From the NCBI GenBank assembly GCA_001940855.1, contig MSGS01000060.1, forward strand, positions 41,431 to 105,430: a stretch of DNA of 64,000 bases. Direction: 5' to 3'. The stretch's first letter is position 1. The number at the start of each line of letters is the position of its first letter. The translations under genes and the position numbers were made by a program. Of the stretch, positions 52,717 through 60,482 are shown piece by piece. The DNA comes from Christensenellaceae bacterium Phil1. Its GTDB lineage: Bacteria > Bacillota > Clostridia > Christensenellales > CAG-138. The notes beneath the pieces are model-generated. The model did no database searches. It had not been told where the DNA came from and worked only from the letters and a program-made list of their open reading frames with translations.

Positions 52717-53913
52717 TTATTTGTTCAGCTCGTTGTACTGCTTTATGGCCTTTGCCAGCAGATCCATTGCACGCTCTATATCCTCGCACTTGAGAACATA
52801 AGCCAAGCGCACTTCGTTCACGCCGTGGCCGGGGGTGGCATAGAAGCCGTTGCCGGGGGCATACATAACGGTTTCGTTATTGTCGCTGAACTCGGTAAGC
52901 AGCCAGGTCTGGAACTTATCGGTATCGTCAACGGGCAGCTTGGCCATTACGTAGAACGCACCCTTGGGCTCCTTGCAGACCACGCCGGGGATCTCCAGCA
53001 GCTTGCGATAGATGGTGTCGCGGCGGCGGCGGTATTCATCGCGCACGTCGTTGAAGTATTCGCTGCCAACGGTGTACAGCGCGGCGGAGGCAACCTGGTC
53101 AAGCGTGGCAACGCTCAGGCGGGCCTGGCAGAACTTCATGGCGTTCTGCTGCAGTTCCTTGTTGCGGGTTATCATGCAGCCTATACGGGCGCCGCAGGCG
53201 CTGAAGCGCTTGGATACGGAGTCGATTATTATGGCGTTTTCGTTGATATCCTCGAACTGGCCGATGGTCTCCAGCGGCTCGCCGCCATAGACAAACTCGC
53301 GGTACACTTCGTCGCCGATGAGGAACAAATTATGCTCCTTGGCAATGTCCGCCATGAGCCTGAGCTCCTCGGGAGTGAGCACGGTGCCGGTGGGGTTGCC
53401 GGGGTTGGTAAACAGTATCGCGCGGGTATGCTCGTTTATAAGCGGCTCTATGCGCTCGCGAATAGCGAACTTATAGCCTTCCTCCGCATGGGTGGTCAGC
53501 GGTCGGATGGTGGCGCCGGTGGCGCGGACGAAGGTGTTGTAATTGGGATAGAACGGTTCTGGTATGATTATTTCGTCGCCGTCATCCAGTATGCAGTTGA
53601 GCGCGATGGTCAGCGCTTCGCTGCCGCCGGTGGTCACGAAAATATCGTTGGTGGCATAATGTATGCCCAGATTATCGTAATAACCCTGAACGGCCTTTAT
53701 CATGTCGGGTATTCCGGGGGAGGGAGCGTATTCGAGCACCGGAAGCTTGAAATCACGCACGGCGTCAAAATACGCCGGGGGCGTGGCTATATCGGGCTGG
53801 CCGATATTGAGATGATAAATCTTTACACCCCTCTTGGCGCATTCTACCTGATAAGGATAGAACTTGCGGATAGGGGAAAGGTTGCATTTTTCGATTTTGC
53901 TCGAAAACTTCAT
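52717..53913 (-). CDS. PLP-dependent aminotransferase, class I/II (aspartate aminotransferase-like)
   Basis: This 398-residue fold-type I enzyme transfers amino groups using pyridoxal phosphate. Visible motifs: LNIGQPDIATPPAYFDAV (substrate region), VTTGGSEALTIALNCILD, IIPEPFYPNYNTFVRATG, ILFTNPGNPTGTVLTPEE, LIGDEVYREFVYGGEP (aspartate and tyrosine contacts) and the Schiff-base lysine in IIDSVSKRFSACGARIGCM. NEVRLAYVLKCEDIERA carries the carboxylate-binding arginine. The substrate pair is not resolved. AGGAGG precedes the ATG. Codon use suggests strong expression. Confidence 0.94.
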   Translation of the reverse strand: MKFSSKIEKCNLSPIRKFYPYQVECAKRGVKIYHLNIGQPDIATPPAYFDAVRDFKLPVLEYAPSPGIPDMIKAVQGYYDNLGIHYATNDIFVTTGGSEALTIALNCILDDGDEIIIPEPFYPNYNTFVRATGATIRPLTTHAEEGYKFAIRERIEPLINEHTRAILFTNPGNPTGTVLTPEELRLMADIAKEHNLFLIGDEVYREFVYGGEPLETIGQFEDINENAIIIDSVSKRFSACGARIGCMITRNKELQQNAMKFCQARLSVATLDQVASAALYTVGSEYFNDVRDEYRRRRDTIYRKLLEIPGVVCKEPKGAFYVMAKLPVDDTDKFQTWLLTEFSDNNETVMYAPGNGFYATPGHGVNEVRLAYVLKCEDIERAMDLLAKAIKQYNELNK

Positions 53914-53995
53914 TTGATGTGTTCCTCCTGAATTATTGTGCTTGTACTGCTTGTATTATCCCAAAGGTGTTCCCTTTGAAAAATATTATTCGCGC

Positions 53996-55558
53996 TTAGG
54001 TGGTCGGCGGCTGCGCCCCGCCGGTGCCTACTGTTTTTTGCCCGGTAACGGCGTTGTATGTTTCGCTGTAAAGCTTTTCGGTCGCGTCCGGCACAAGTTC
54101 GCCGTTCACATATTTGTCGCGATACGCCGTGGCCTTATAGCCTTTGCGGGCCTTTATGGTCACTTCGCTGTATGTTACGGGCTTTGTTGTATCGTAATTT
54201 ATTATGGTTTCGCCCGGCTCTATCACTTCGTCTATAACGCCGCGGGTCTTATACGTTACGCCCTCCTCAAGCGGATCGCCGTAAACATACACGGTAACGG
54301 TGTAATTCACCTGATCGCAATAGGCGAATACATATACGGGATAGCCCGTATTGTTGACAAAATTAATGCTTTTGCCGGATTCAACAGTGCCTGTAACGGT
54401 TGAGTCAAGGCCGGTGTCAACGTAGCTTGACGGCCAGGAATGGTGCTTGCGCTCGGTTATGGATATGCCCTTTATATTTTGCGAAAGTATATCCTCAAGC
54501 GTGGAGCCGCGCTGCATGCTGGCCCCTGCGCAAAGGAGCGCGTTATACATGGTTGTGGACACCTGGCATATGCCGCCGCCGGGCTGATCCTCATATTGGT
54601 TGCCGTTGACTATGCCCGGCGCGAGCGGCCAGCCGCCCGCCTCTGTGCGGGGGCCTATGTATGCGTTGAAATTGAACTCCGTCCCGTTTTCAACCTTCAT
54701 GCCGTTGAGCAGCGTACACGCCTTCTGTATGTTGCCAACGCGCTTTTCGTCCCGCGCGGCGCGGCTGCCGCCGAACGAGGTTTGGAACGAGGACACCGGC
54801 TTTGTATGCGCCTTCACGTCGTCTATTGTCATTTGCGGCTTTGTGTATTCAAGCTCCGGCTCAAGCGTGGCCTTCAGCTGGCCCGCGCTCAGCAGCGAGG
54901 CTATGTTTTGATACAGCGCATCCTCATCGAGCATATAGCCGTCCACGCCTTCATGGAAGATGAACTCCGGCTCCGCTGAGGATGATACGGCAACCGCATA
55001 CGGCTCAGCGGGTTCGGAATCGAGCACGGCGCCGATTTCCGCAAGGCGAACCTTAAGCGCGGCTTCGTTGGGCACGAACGCAACGGGTATGTCCCTCCCG
55101 CTTTGGGCTATCTCATCCTTCTCCTTGGCGTTTTCTATAACCGTGCCGCCACGTCCCAATGTCAGCGCCTCGGTAATTGCCGCGTCAAGCGTGCTGAACG
55201 GCCTAATGTCCGCCGCGGTCAGCAGCCACATGTTCGTTGAATGCGAAACTGTAATGTGTATGCTGCGAAGATCCTCTTCAACGCTGGGCAGCACCGCATC
55301 GCGAGCCTGCTTATAGTTCATGCCCGCCACGTCCACGCCGTTCACGGTTATGCCCTGCAATATAGTGCCGTCGTCAATAACCTGTTCAATTTCGTCTTTG
55401 CCGGGCTTGCCCAGGAAAATATACAGCACGGCCGCAACCAAGCTCAGCGCGGCCAATGCTATCAATATTATTTTAGATATGGCTTTGGGGCGGGAAAAGC
55501 TGTTCTTTCGCCTGTTTCTCGCCTTTTTGGTGCCGGATTTTTGCGCTTTAGCTTCCAT
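53996..55558 (-). CDS. VanW-family protein with peptidoglycan-binding-like repeats
   Basis: This 520-residue protein has a basic N-terminus, one membrane helix (IILIALAALSLVAAVLYIFL, about residues 30-49), two YoaR/PG_binding_4-type domains (ITVNGVDVAGMNYKQARDAV and a second around 190-260) and the VanW domain (KVENGTEFNFNAYIGPRTEA, GGGICQVSTTMYNALLCAGA, ITERKHHSWPSSYV). The C-terminal ~90 residues, with ARKGYKATAYRDKYVNGELV, resemble G5-type modules. The bulk would be extracellular at the wall. VanW function is unknown, and the name does not imply vancomycin resistance. Confidence 0.9.
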   Translation of the reverse strand: MEAKAQKSGTKKARNRRKNSFSRPKAISKIILIALAALSLVAAVLYIFLGKPGKDEIEQVIDDGTILQGITVNGVDVAGMNYKQARDAVLPSVEEDLRSIHITVSHSTNMWLLTAADIRPFSTLDAAITEALTLGRGGTVIENAKEKDEIAQSGRDIPVAFVPNEAALKVRLAEIGAVLDSEPAEPYAVAVSSSAEPEFIFHEGVDGYMLDEDALYQNIASLLSAGQLKATLEPELEYTKPQMTIDDVKAHTKPVSSFQTSFGGSRAARDEKRVGNIQKACTLLNGMKVENGTEFNFNAYIGPRTEAGGWPLAPGIVNGNQYEDQPGGGICQVSTTMYNALLCAGASMQRGSTLEDILSQNIKGISITERKHHSWPSSYVDTGLDSTVTGTVESGKSINFVNNTGYPVYVFAYCDQVNYTVTVYVYGDPLEEGVTYKTRGVIDEVIEPGETIINYDTTKPVTYSEVTIKARKGYKATAYRDKYVNGELVPDATEKLYSETYNAVTGQKTVGTGGAQPPTT

Positions 55559-55694
55559 AATGCCAATTCCTCACACAAAATATATTATACAACAACCCTG
55601 TCCTGCCTTCAATATCAGTTTAACACGCTTTTATAGATAACTGTGTTGCCTTAATAATAATTTTGTGTAAACTTTGTTTGGCACAAGGCTCGGC

Positions 55695-56198
55695 TTACAT
55701 TTTTTCGGGTTCTACGATCTCGCCCTCGTCAACTATCGTAATGCTCTTTATGCGCTGCGGGTCAAGCGGCCTGTCGCTGAAATTGGTGGGCGTGGCGGCT
55801 ATCGCGTCGACAGTCTCCATCCCTTCCACAACGTGGCCGAATGCGGCATACTGCCCGTCCAAGTGCGGCGCATCCTGATGCATAATGAAGAACTGGCTGC
55901 CTGCGCTGTTCGGATTCATGGCGCGGGCCATGGATATTACGCCGCGCTTATGCTTTATGGGATTTTTCACGCCGTTTGCGGCAAATTCGCCCTTTATGCT
56001 GTATCCTGGGCCGCCCATGCCGGTGCCGTCCGGGCAGCCGCCTTGGATCATGAAGCCGGGTATAACGCGGTGGAATATAAGGCCGTTATAGAAGCCCTTG
56101 TCCGCAAGGCTCAGGAAGTTATTCACGGTGTTCGGAGCGGCCGTGCGGTCAAGCTCTATTTTAATTTTTGCTCCGTTTTCCATCTCGATGATTACCAT
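55695..56198 (-). CDS. Cyclophilin-type peptidylprolyl isomerase
   Basis: This 167-residue enzyme catalyses proline cis-trans isomerisation. Active-site motifs: YNGLIFHRVIPGFMIQGG (catalytic Arg), DGTGMGGPGYSIKGEF, ISMARAMNPNSAGSQFFIM and LDGQYAAFGHVVEGMETVDA. No signal peptide, so it is a cytoplasmic cyclophilin. AAAGGAG precedes the ATG. It lies between the VanW gene and a polytopic membrane protein gene on the same strand; co-transcription with the latter is likely because only 28 nt separate them. Confidence 0.96.
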   Translation of the reverse strand: MVIIEMENGAKIKIELDRTAAPNTVNNFLSLADKGFYNGLIFHRVIPGFMIQGGCPDGTGMGGPGYSIKGEFAANGVKNPIKHKRGVISMARAMNPNSAGSQFFIMHQDAPHLDGQYAAFGHVVEGMETVDAIAATPTNFSDRPLDPQRIKSITIVDEGEIVEPEKM

Positions 56199-56226
56199 TT
56201 TTGTCTTTCTCCTTTAAGTTATATTT

Positions 56227-57447
56227 TTAGTTGAACAGAAACGTCATTGCAAGCGCGCCGTATATATTGAACGCAATGCCGAACACCGCCGCGCCCTTTT
56301 CCCATGTCTTGAGCCGCTTTACACCGCCGCTCAGGCACATATACATAAGCGCCATAGGCAGCATATCGCATGTGTAGCGCGCGCCGAACTGCCACCCGCC
56401 AAGCGTTTTATGCAAGCAAAGGCAGACGAGCATAACCGCCATAGCCGCGAAGAGCGCAATGCGCACCATATTTACGCTGCGCCGCAGCACGTTCCTTGCC
56501 GCCGCGGCAAAGAACAATATGAACAGCGGATTGGCGATATAGAACATGAACCCGTCAAAGAACGGATAGTCAAGCGTAAGCCCTTCCTTTATCCGCACGG
56601 GGTAAAACAGCAGCTTCAGAAGATTATCCTTAAGATAATATATATCGAACTGCCCATGCTCGCTGCCCACAAATTCCGGCAGATAATTATGCCCGAACTC
56701 AAGCGGATTGTCAAAGCGGATATAGTTATACCACATCATTGCCGCCGCAATCAGCGCAACCGGTATCCATGCCTTCCATTGGCAGAACAACGCTGCAAGC
56801 TTGCCCATGCCGCGCTGCCTGTTTTTAGCATAGAACCATGCCATAAGCGGCGCGAACGCCACCGCCGCGAACGGGCGGCAGCCCACCGAAAGCGCAACCA
56901 GCGCATACGCAAGCGCCTGCTTGCCCTTATATGCAGCTATTGCCGCTAAAAGGAGCAGCAGCATCATAATGCTCTGCGCTAAAAACCACACGCCGCCCAT
57001 AGTGCTCATCCACATAAGGTTGCTGCCGAACGTTATGAAAAGCCCCAGTATGGCGCTGTCATTGGCGCTGTACCCCGCATGGCCGCAAAGCTTAAACGCC
57101 GCCGCGGCTATAAGCAGCGTTATTATCATTATTATCAGGTTATTTGGCGTATCCGTGCCGAATATAAGCACGAACGGCAGCATTACAACGCTTGGGAACG
57201 GCGGGAAGGAAACATAGTATTTGCCGTTGTATATGGCAAGCTCAAGATAGCTTATGTCCTGCCCCAAATCCGTGCGCCCTTCAAGCCACGCCTGCGCCTG
57301 AAGAGTATAACTGTCCCACGGGCAATGCGCAAGCAGCGTGCCTCCAAGCAGATCATGTATCAAAACATAGCAAAGCAGCATGAACAAAAGCATTGCCGCC
57401 ATTGCTCCGCGCCGCTGCTTAGCCGTACTTACGCCTGCGGTTTCCAT
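56227..57447 (-). CDS. Polytopic membrane protein, GT-C glycosyltransferase-like
   Basis: This 406-residue protein has about ten hydrophobic helices. The first loop after TM1 contains HCPWDSYTLQAQAWLEGRTD, with an acidic residue in the position often catalytic in GT-C glycosyltransferases, and further loops include KYYVSFPPFPSVVMLPFV and GGWQFGARYTCDMLPMALMY. These patterns recall dolichyl-phosphate- or polyprenyl-phosphate-sugar transferases, but identification is tentative. I chose ATG 57447 (METAGVSTAKQ), which overlaps the buk stop by 19 nt, because AGGAAAAG lies upstream; an earlier in-frame start at 57501 would overlap further. Confidence 0.65.
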   Translation of the reverse strand: METAGVSTAKQRRGAMAAMLLFMLLCYVLIHDLLGGTLLAHCPWDSYTLQAQAWLEGRTDLGQDISYLELAIYNGKYYVSFPPFPSVVMLPFVLIFGTDTPNNLIIMIITLLIAAAAFKLCGHAGYSANDSAILGLFITFGSNLMWMSTMGGVWFLAQSIMMLLLLLAAIAAYKGKQALAYALVALSVGCRPFAAVAFAPLMAWFYAKNRQRGMGKLAALFCQWKAWIPVALIAAAMMWYNYIRFDNPLEFGHNYLPEFVGSEHGQFDIYYLKDNLLKLLFYPVRIKEGLTLDYPFFDGFMFYIANPLFILFFAAAARNVLRRSVNMVRIALFAAMAVMLVCLCLHKTLGGWQFGARYTCDMLPMALMYMCLSGGVKRLKTWEKGAAVFGIAFNIYGALAMTFLFN

Positions 57448-58511
57448 ACGAATGTGTTGGGCTTTTCCTGCCCGCGCAGCACCCTCAGCGCGCCCGCGCA
57501 AAGGGCTTCCAATTCAAATTCGCCCGCCATTACCTCAACGGGGGCAATCCAGCTTACATGCTTCGTTATTTCTCCGCTGAGCCGCTTTGAATGGGCCGCG
57601 CCGCCGGTAAGTATAATCCTGTCCACCTTGCCGCATACCGCCGCCGCAAGCGCAGCAATGCCCTTTGAAAGCGAATACGCCATGGCGTTGAACACAAGCT
57701 CCGCGTGCTTATCGCCGCTCTCTATCATTTTTTCAACCGCACGCACATCGCTTGTGCCAAGGTGCGCCTTAAGCCCCGCGTTGCCGCGAACCATCTTTGC
57801 AAGCTGCGCTTCGGTATATTTGCCGCTGCAGCACAGCGCCACCAGCGGCGCCACCTGTATCGCGCCGCAGCGCTCCGGGCCGAAGCCGGCATCGTCGTCG
57901 CTGTACATATCTATGCTGCGGCCCTTGTCAAACAGCCAAACGCTTACCCCGCCGCCAAGGTGCTGCACGATGAACGTGCATTCTTCAAACGGCTTATGCA
58001 GTATCTCCTCGGCGCATTTTCTTGCCATGGCGCGGGTGTTCAATGCATGGCCGCGGCTTTCGCGCGGGAGTTCGGGTATGCCGCTTATGTGCGCAATGTC
58101 CGTCATTTCGTCCACGCTCACGCAGTCGTATACCATTGCCGGTATGCCAAGCGGCCTCGCTATGGCCTCCGCCACGGCGCAGCCAACGTTTGAAATATGC
58201 TCGCCAACTATATGGTCGCTGTTTACATAGGAGAGCATATCCGCATTCACTTCATATGCCCCAACCTTGCACGGCGGGAACATTCCTCCGCGGGAAACTA
58301 TGCAGTTGAGCGATTCAACCGGTATATTCCTTTCTTTAAGCGTATTCAGCACGCATTCCTTGCGGAAATCAAGCTGATCTATTGCGCGAAGGAATTTCGC
58401 GGTGTCCTTCTGGTCGTGCTCTATGCTCGTGCGGAAAAGCTCCTTTTCCCCATCAAACACGGCAAGCTTTGTTGACGTTGAGCCGGGGTTTATTACCAGT
58501 ATGCGTTCCAT
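57429..58511 (-). CDS. buk: Butyrate kinase
   Basis: This 360-residue acetokinase-family (ASKHA) enzyme makes butyrate and ATP from butyryl phosphate. The opening RILVINPGSTSTKLAVFDGE is the phosphate-1 loop; VSRGGMFPPCKVGAYEVNAD and CTFIVQHLGGGVSVWLFDKG are typical of butyrate and branched-chain kinases, and RIILTGGAAHSKRLSGEI forms the adenosine region. No phosphotransbutyrylase gene (ptb) lies beside it, unlike the usual clostridial ptb-buk operon; branched-chain acids could be the substrate. AGGAGG precedes the ATG. Confidence 0.95.
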   Translation of the reverse strand: MERILVINPGSTSTKLAVFDGEKELFRTSIEHDQKDTAKFLRAIDQLDFRKECVLNTLKERNIPVESLNCIVSRGGMFPPCKVGAYEVNADMLSYVNSDHIVGEHISNVGCAVAEAIARPLGIPAMVYDCVSVDEMTDIAHISGIPELPRESRGHALNTRAMARKCAEEILHKPFEECTFIVQHLGGGVSVWLFDKGRSIDMYSDDDAGFGPERCGAIQVAPLVALCCSGKYTEAQLAKMVRGNAGLKAHLGTSDVRAVEKMIESGDKHAELVFNAMAYSLSKGIAALAAAVCGKVDRIILTGGAAHSKRLSGEITKHVSWIAPVEVMAGEFELEALCAGALRVLRGQEKPNTFVWKPQA

Positions 58512-58558
58512 ACGTTCTTTCCTCCTGATTTAGGTTTATTCAATTTTACCACATGCGT

Positions 58559-58587
58559 TTGATATACTCCACACCCAAACGGATAAT
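58559..58587 (+). promoter_or_regulatory. Candidate promoter of the GT2 gene
   Basis: TTGATA (58559-58564), a 17-bp spacer and GATAAT (58582-58587), 28 nt before the chosen start codon. Confidence 0.45.
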
Positions 58588-58615
58588 ATATACTTTATCG
58601 GCGCACAATAAGCGC

Positions 58616-60025
58616 ATGAATGAACAAACAGCAACAACAGCATTTACCAAAAAGCCCCGCTTTATAGTGAGCATATCCGGCGGCAAGCGGCGGGACATGA
58701 ACGCCACGCTTGATTCGCTCCGCGCCCAAACATACGGCGAATGGACGGAAGATGCGGCGGAGCAAAGCTTCCCGCACGACTATGTGCTGCGCATACACGC
58801 GGGCGATACGCTGCATCCCGATGCGCTTTTCCGCATGGCGCACGCAGTGGAGCGCGCGGAGTACGAACCAGACATGATATACGCGGACGAACTGATTCAG
58901 GAAGGCAAAAAGCCCTATGAAGAACACAAAAAATGCGAATTCAGCCGCGTTACCGCGCTGTCCTATGATATGTTCGGCGCGCTGCTTGCCATACGGCGGG
59001 AAATATACGCCGCCTGCTGCCCGCCGCAAGGCGAATACGATGCGGGCGCGGAGTACGCATTCCGCCTGAGATGCATGGCAAAGGCCCGCCGAATAGTGCA
59101 TATTCCGCTGCCGCTGATAATAAACCACTCCCCCGCCGCAACGCCCGCAGCTGCGGGCATTTCCGCCATACGCAGCTACCTTGAGGCCGAACGGCGGGAG
59201 GAAAGCGTATCCACGGGGCTATGGCAGGGCAGCTTTATAGTGCGCGCACGCAGGGAACCGCGGCTTACTTCCATTATAATACCCAGCCTTAACGAGCTTG
59301 AGCCGCTCCGGCGGCTGCTTGAAAGCATAGACCGCTGCTGCATGGCATACCGCCATGAAATAATAATTGCGGACGGCGGCAGCGGAGACGGGCGGCTGCT
59401 GAATTATTACGACCTGCTTGAAAAGAACAAGGCCGCGCGCATAGCAAAAAACGGCACGGCGGGCTTCAGCGCGCTTTGCCGCGCGGGTGCCGATGCGGCA
59501 ATGGGTGACGCGCTGCTTTTCATGAGCCGCGATGCGGAGCTCATTGAGCCGAACACACTTTATGCCCTATCCTCCCAAGGGGAACGCGAGGGCGCTGCCG
59601 CGGCGGGCTGCATGCTGATAAGCCCGCAGGGGGCGCTGATAGCCGCAGGCGGGGCAATAAGCAAGGACGGGGACATAATCTACCCCGCGGATAATGAGCG
59701 CATTACGCACACGGTGCGCACGGTGAGCATACTGAGCGGGGCATGCATGTACATGCGCGCGGACATGTATTTTTCAAGCGGAGGCTTTGACGAAAGCTTT
59801 GACGCGCCGCAATACGAACCGCTGCTGCCCGTTGGTGCGGACGCGGAGCTGTGCCTAAGGCTTGCGCGGCGGGGATTGGGCGCGATATACGCCCCCGATG
59901 CGCGCGTGGTGCTGCACCGCCCGCTTGCCGCGATATCGTCCGCACCGGAGAACGTGCGCCTAAGGTGCCGCGACGCGCTTAGGCATCTGAGCATAAACGG
60001 CGACCCATACACGCCCAACGCATAA
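58616..60025 (+). CDS. Glycosyltransferase family 2 protein with a degenerate N-terminal half
   Basis: This 469-residue protein has two parts. Residues ~30-215 keep the second half of a GT-A fold (YVLRIHAGDTLHPDALFRMA, YEPDMIYADELIQEGKKPYE), but the usual N-terminal nucleotide loop looks eroded. Residues ~215-460 are a fuller GT2 domain: LTSIIIPSLNELEPLRRLLE, EIIIADGGSGDGRLLNYYDL, MGDALLFMSRDAELIEPN and GACMYMRADMYFSSGGFDES. Such tandem enzymes build cell-surface polysaccharides. The ribosome site is poor for every possible start; 58616 is chosen because it lies downstream of the promoter. Confidence 0.75.
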   Translation: MNEQTATTAFTKKPRFIVSISGGKRRDMNATLDSLRAQTYGEWTEDAAEQSFPHDYVLRIHAGDTLHPDALFRMAHAVERAEYEPDMIYADELIQEGKKPYEEHKKCEFSRVTALSYDMFGALLAIRREIYAACCPPQGEYDAGAEYAFRLRCMAKARRIVHIPLPLIINHSPAATPAAAGISAIRSYLEAERREESVSTGLWQGSFIVRARREPRLTSIIIPSLNELEPLRRLLESIDRCCMAYRHEIIIADGGSGDGRLLNYYDLLEKNKAARIAKNGTAGFSALCRAGADAAMGDALLFMSRDAELIEPNTLYALSSQGEREGAAAAGCMLISPQGALIAAGGAISKDGDIIYPADNERITHTVRTVSILSGACMYMRADMYFSSGGFDESFDAPQYEPLLPVGADAELCLRLARRGLGAIYAPDARVVLHRPLAAISSAPENVRLRCRDALRHLSINGDPYTPNA

Positions 60026-60079
60026 AGGCTCCACCGCTTGCGGGGACAGCTTTTGGGTACTGTACTATTTAGTTTCCAC

Positions 60080-60108
60080 TTGCATATTCGTTCTGATTTG
60101 CATATAAT
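60080..60108 (+). promoter_or_regulatory. Promoter of a candidate small RNA
   Basis: TTGCAT (60080-60085), a 17-bp spacer and TATAAT (60103-60108), with no open reading frame or ribosome site downstream before a terminator at 60166-60206. Confidence 0.8.
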
Positions 60109-60114
60109 ATAAGC

Positions 60115-60206
60115 ATAAACCACGCCTACTGGAGACGGTTGGCCACATAGTAATTACTTAGATATAGTAACCGCTACAGTTGGCACTCGGAGCGGTTACT
60201 TTTTTT
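60115..60206 (+). ncRNA. Candidate small RNA, ~92 nt, possibly an orphan type I antitoxin RNA
   Basis: A strong promoter, a ~50-nt unstructured-looking body with stop codons in all frames, and a perfect terminator define a compact RNA gene. The terminator stem is AGTAACCGCT / AGCGGTTACT with a 15-nt loop and seven T. On the opposite strand AAAAAAGTAACCGC looks like the last codons and stop of small lysine-ending toxins of type I modules, but the region where the toxin body should be holds repeat element B. Identity as an antitoxin rests on recollection of such loci and is unproven; the transcript itself is well supported. Confidence 0.65.
60166..60206 (+). terminator. Terminator of the candidate small RNA
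   Basis: AGTAACCGCT (60166-60175) / AGCGGTTACT (60191-60200), a perfect 10-bp stem, followed by six further T. Confidence 0.92.
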
Positions 60207-60420
60207 ACTCCCTCCGTCTGCTCGTTCCACTCGCATCCACCTCCCTCTACAGGGAGGCTTAACGTAAAAGTTTGTATATCGACCAAAAGGCTCCCCGGCC
60301 GGGGAGCTGGCAAACCGAAGGTTTGACTGAGGGGTTGGCGCAAATAAGAGCAGCCCCGATGCAACCCCTCCGGCTTTCGCTTACGCGAAACCCACCTCCC
60401 CTTTCAGGGCAGGCTCATCA
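60207..60420. repeat. Dispersed foldback repeat element, copy B
   Basis: Starting directly after the small-RNA terminator, this holds three units: an inverted copy of the GAGGTGGATGCGAGTG unit (60207-60258), a CTCCCCGGCCGGGGAG unit followed by GGCAAACCGAAGGTTTG and ACTGAGGGGTT (60285-60337), and AACCCCTCCGGCTTTCGCTT ... CCCTTTCAGGGCAGGCT (60363-60416). It occupies most of the space between the GT2 and pnp genes. Confidence 0.85.
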
Positions 60421-60442
60421 TGTAAGTTTATAAAGTTATACT

Positions 60443-60471
60443 AAAAAAGCCCCCTCTTATAGGGGGCTTTT
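60443..60471 (-). terminator. Terminator of pnp
   Basis: AAAAGCCCCCT / AGGGGGCTTTT, an 11-bp stem with a 5-nt loop; on the minus strand it is followed by TTTTTT. Confidence 0.92.
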
Positions 60472-60482
60472 AAGTTCTCTAT

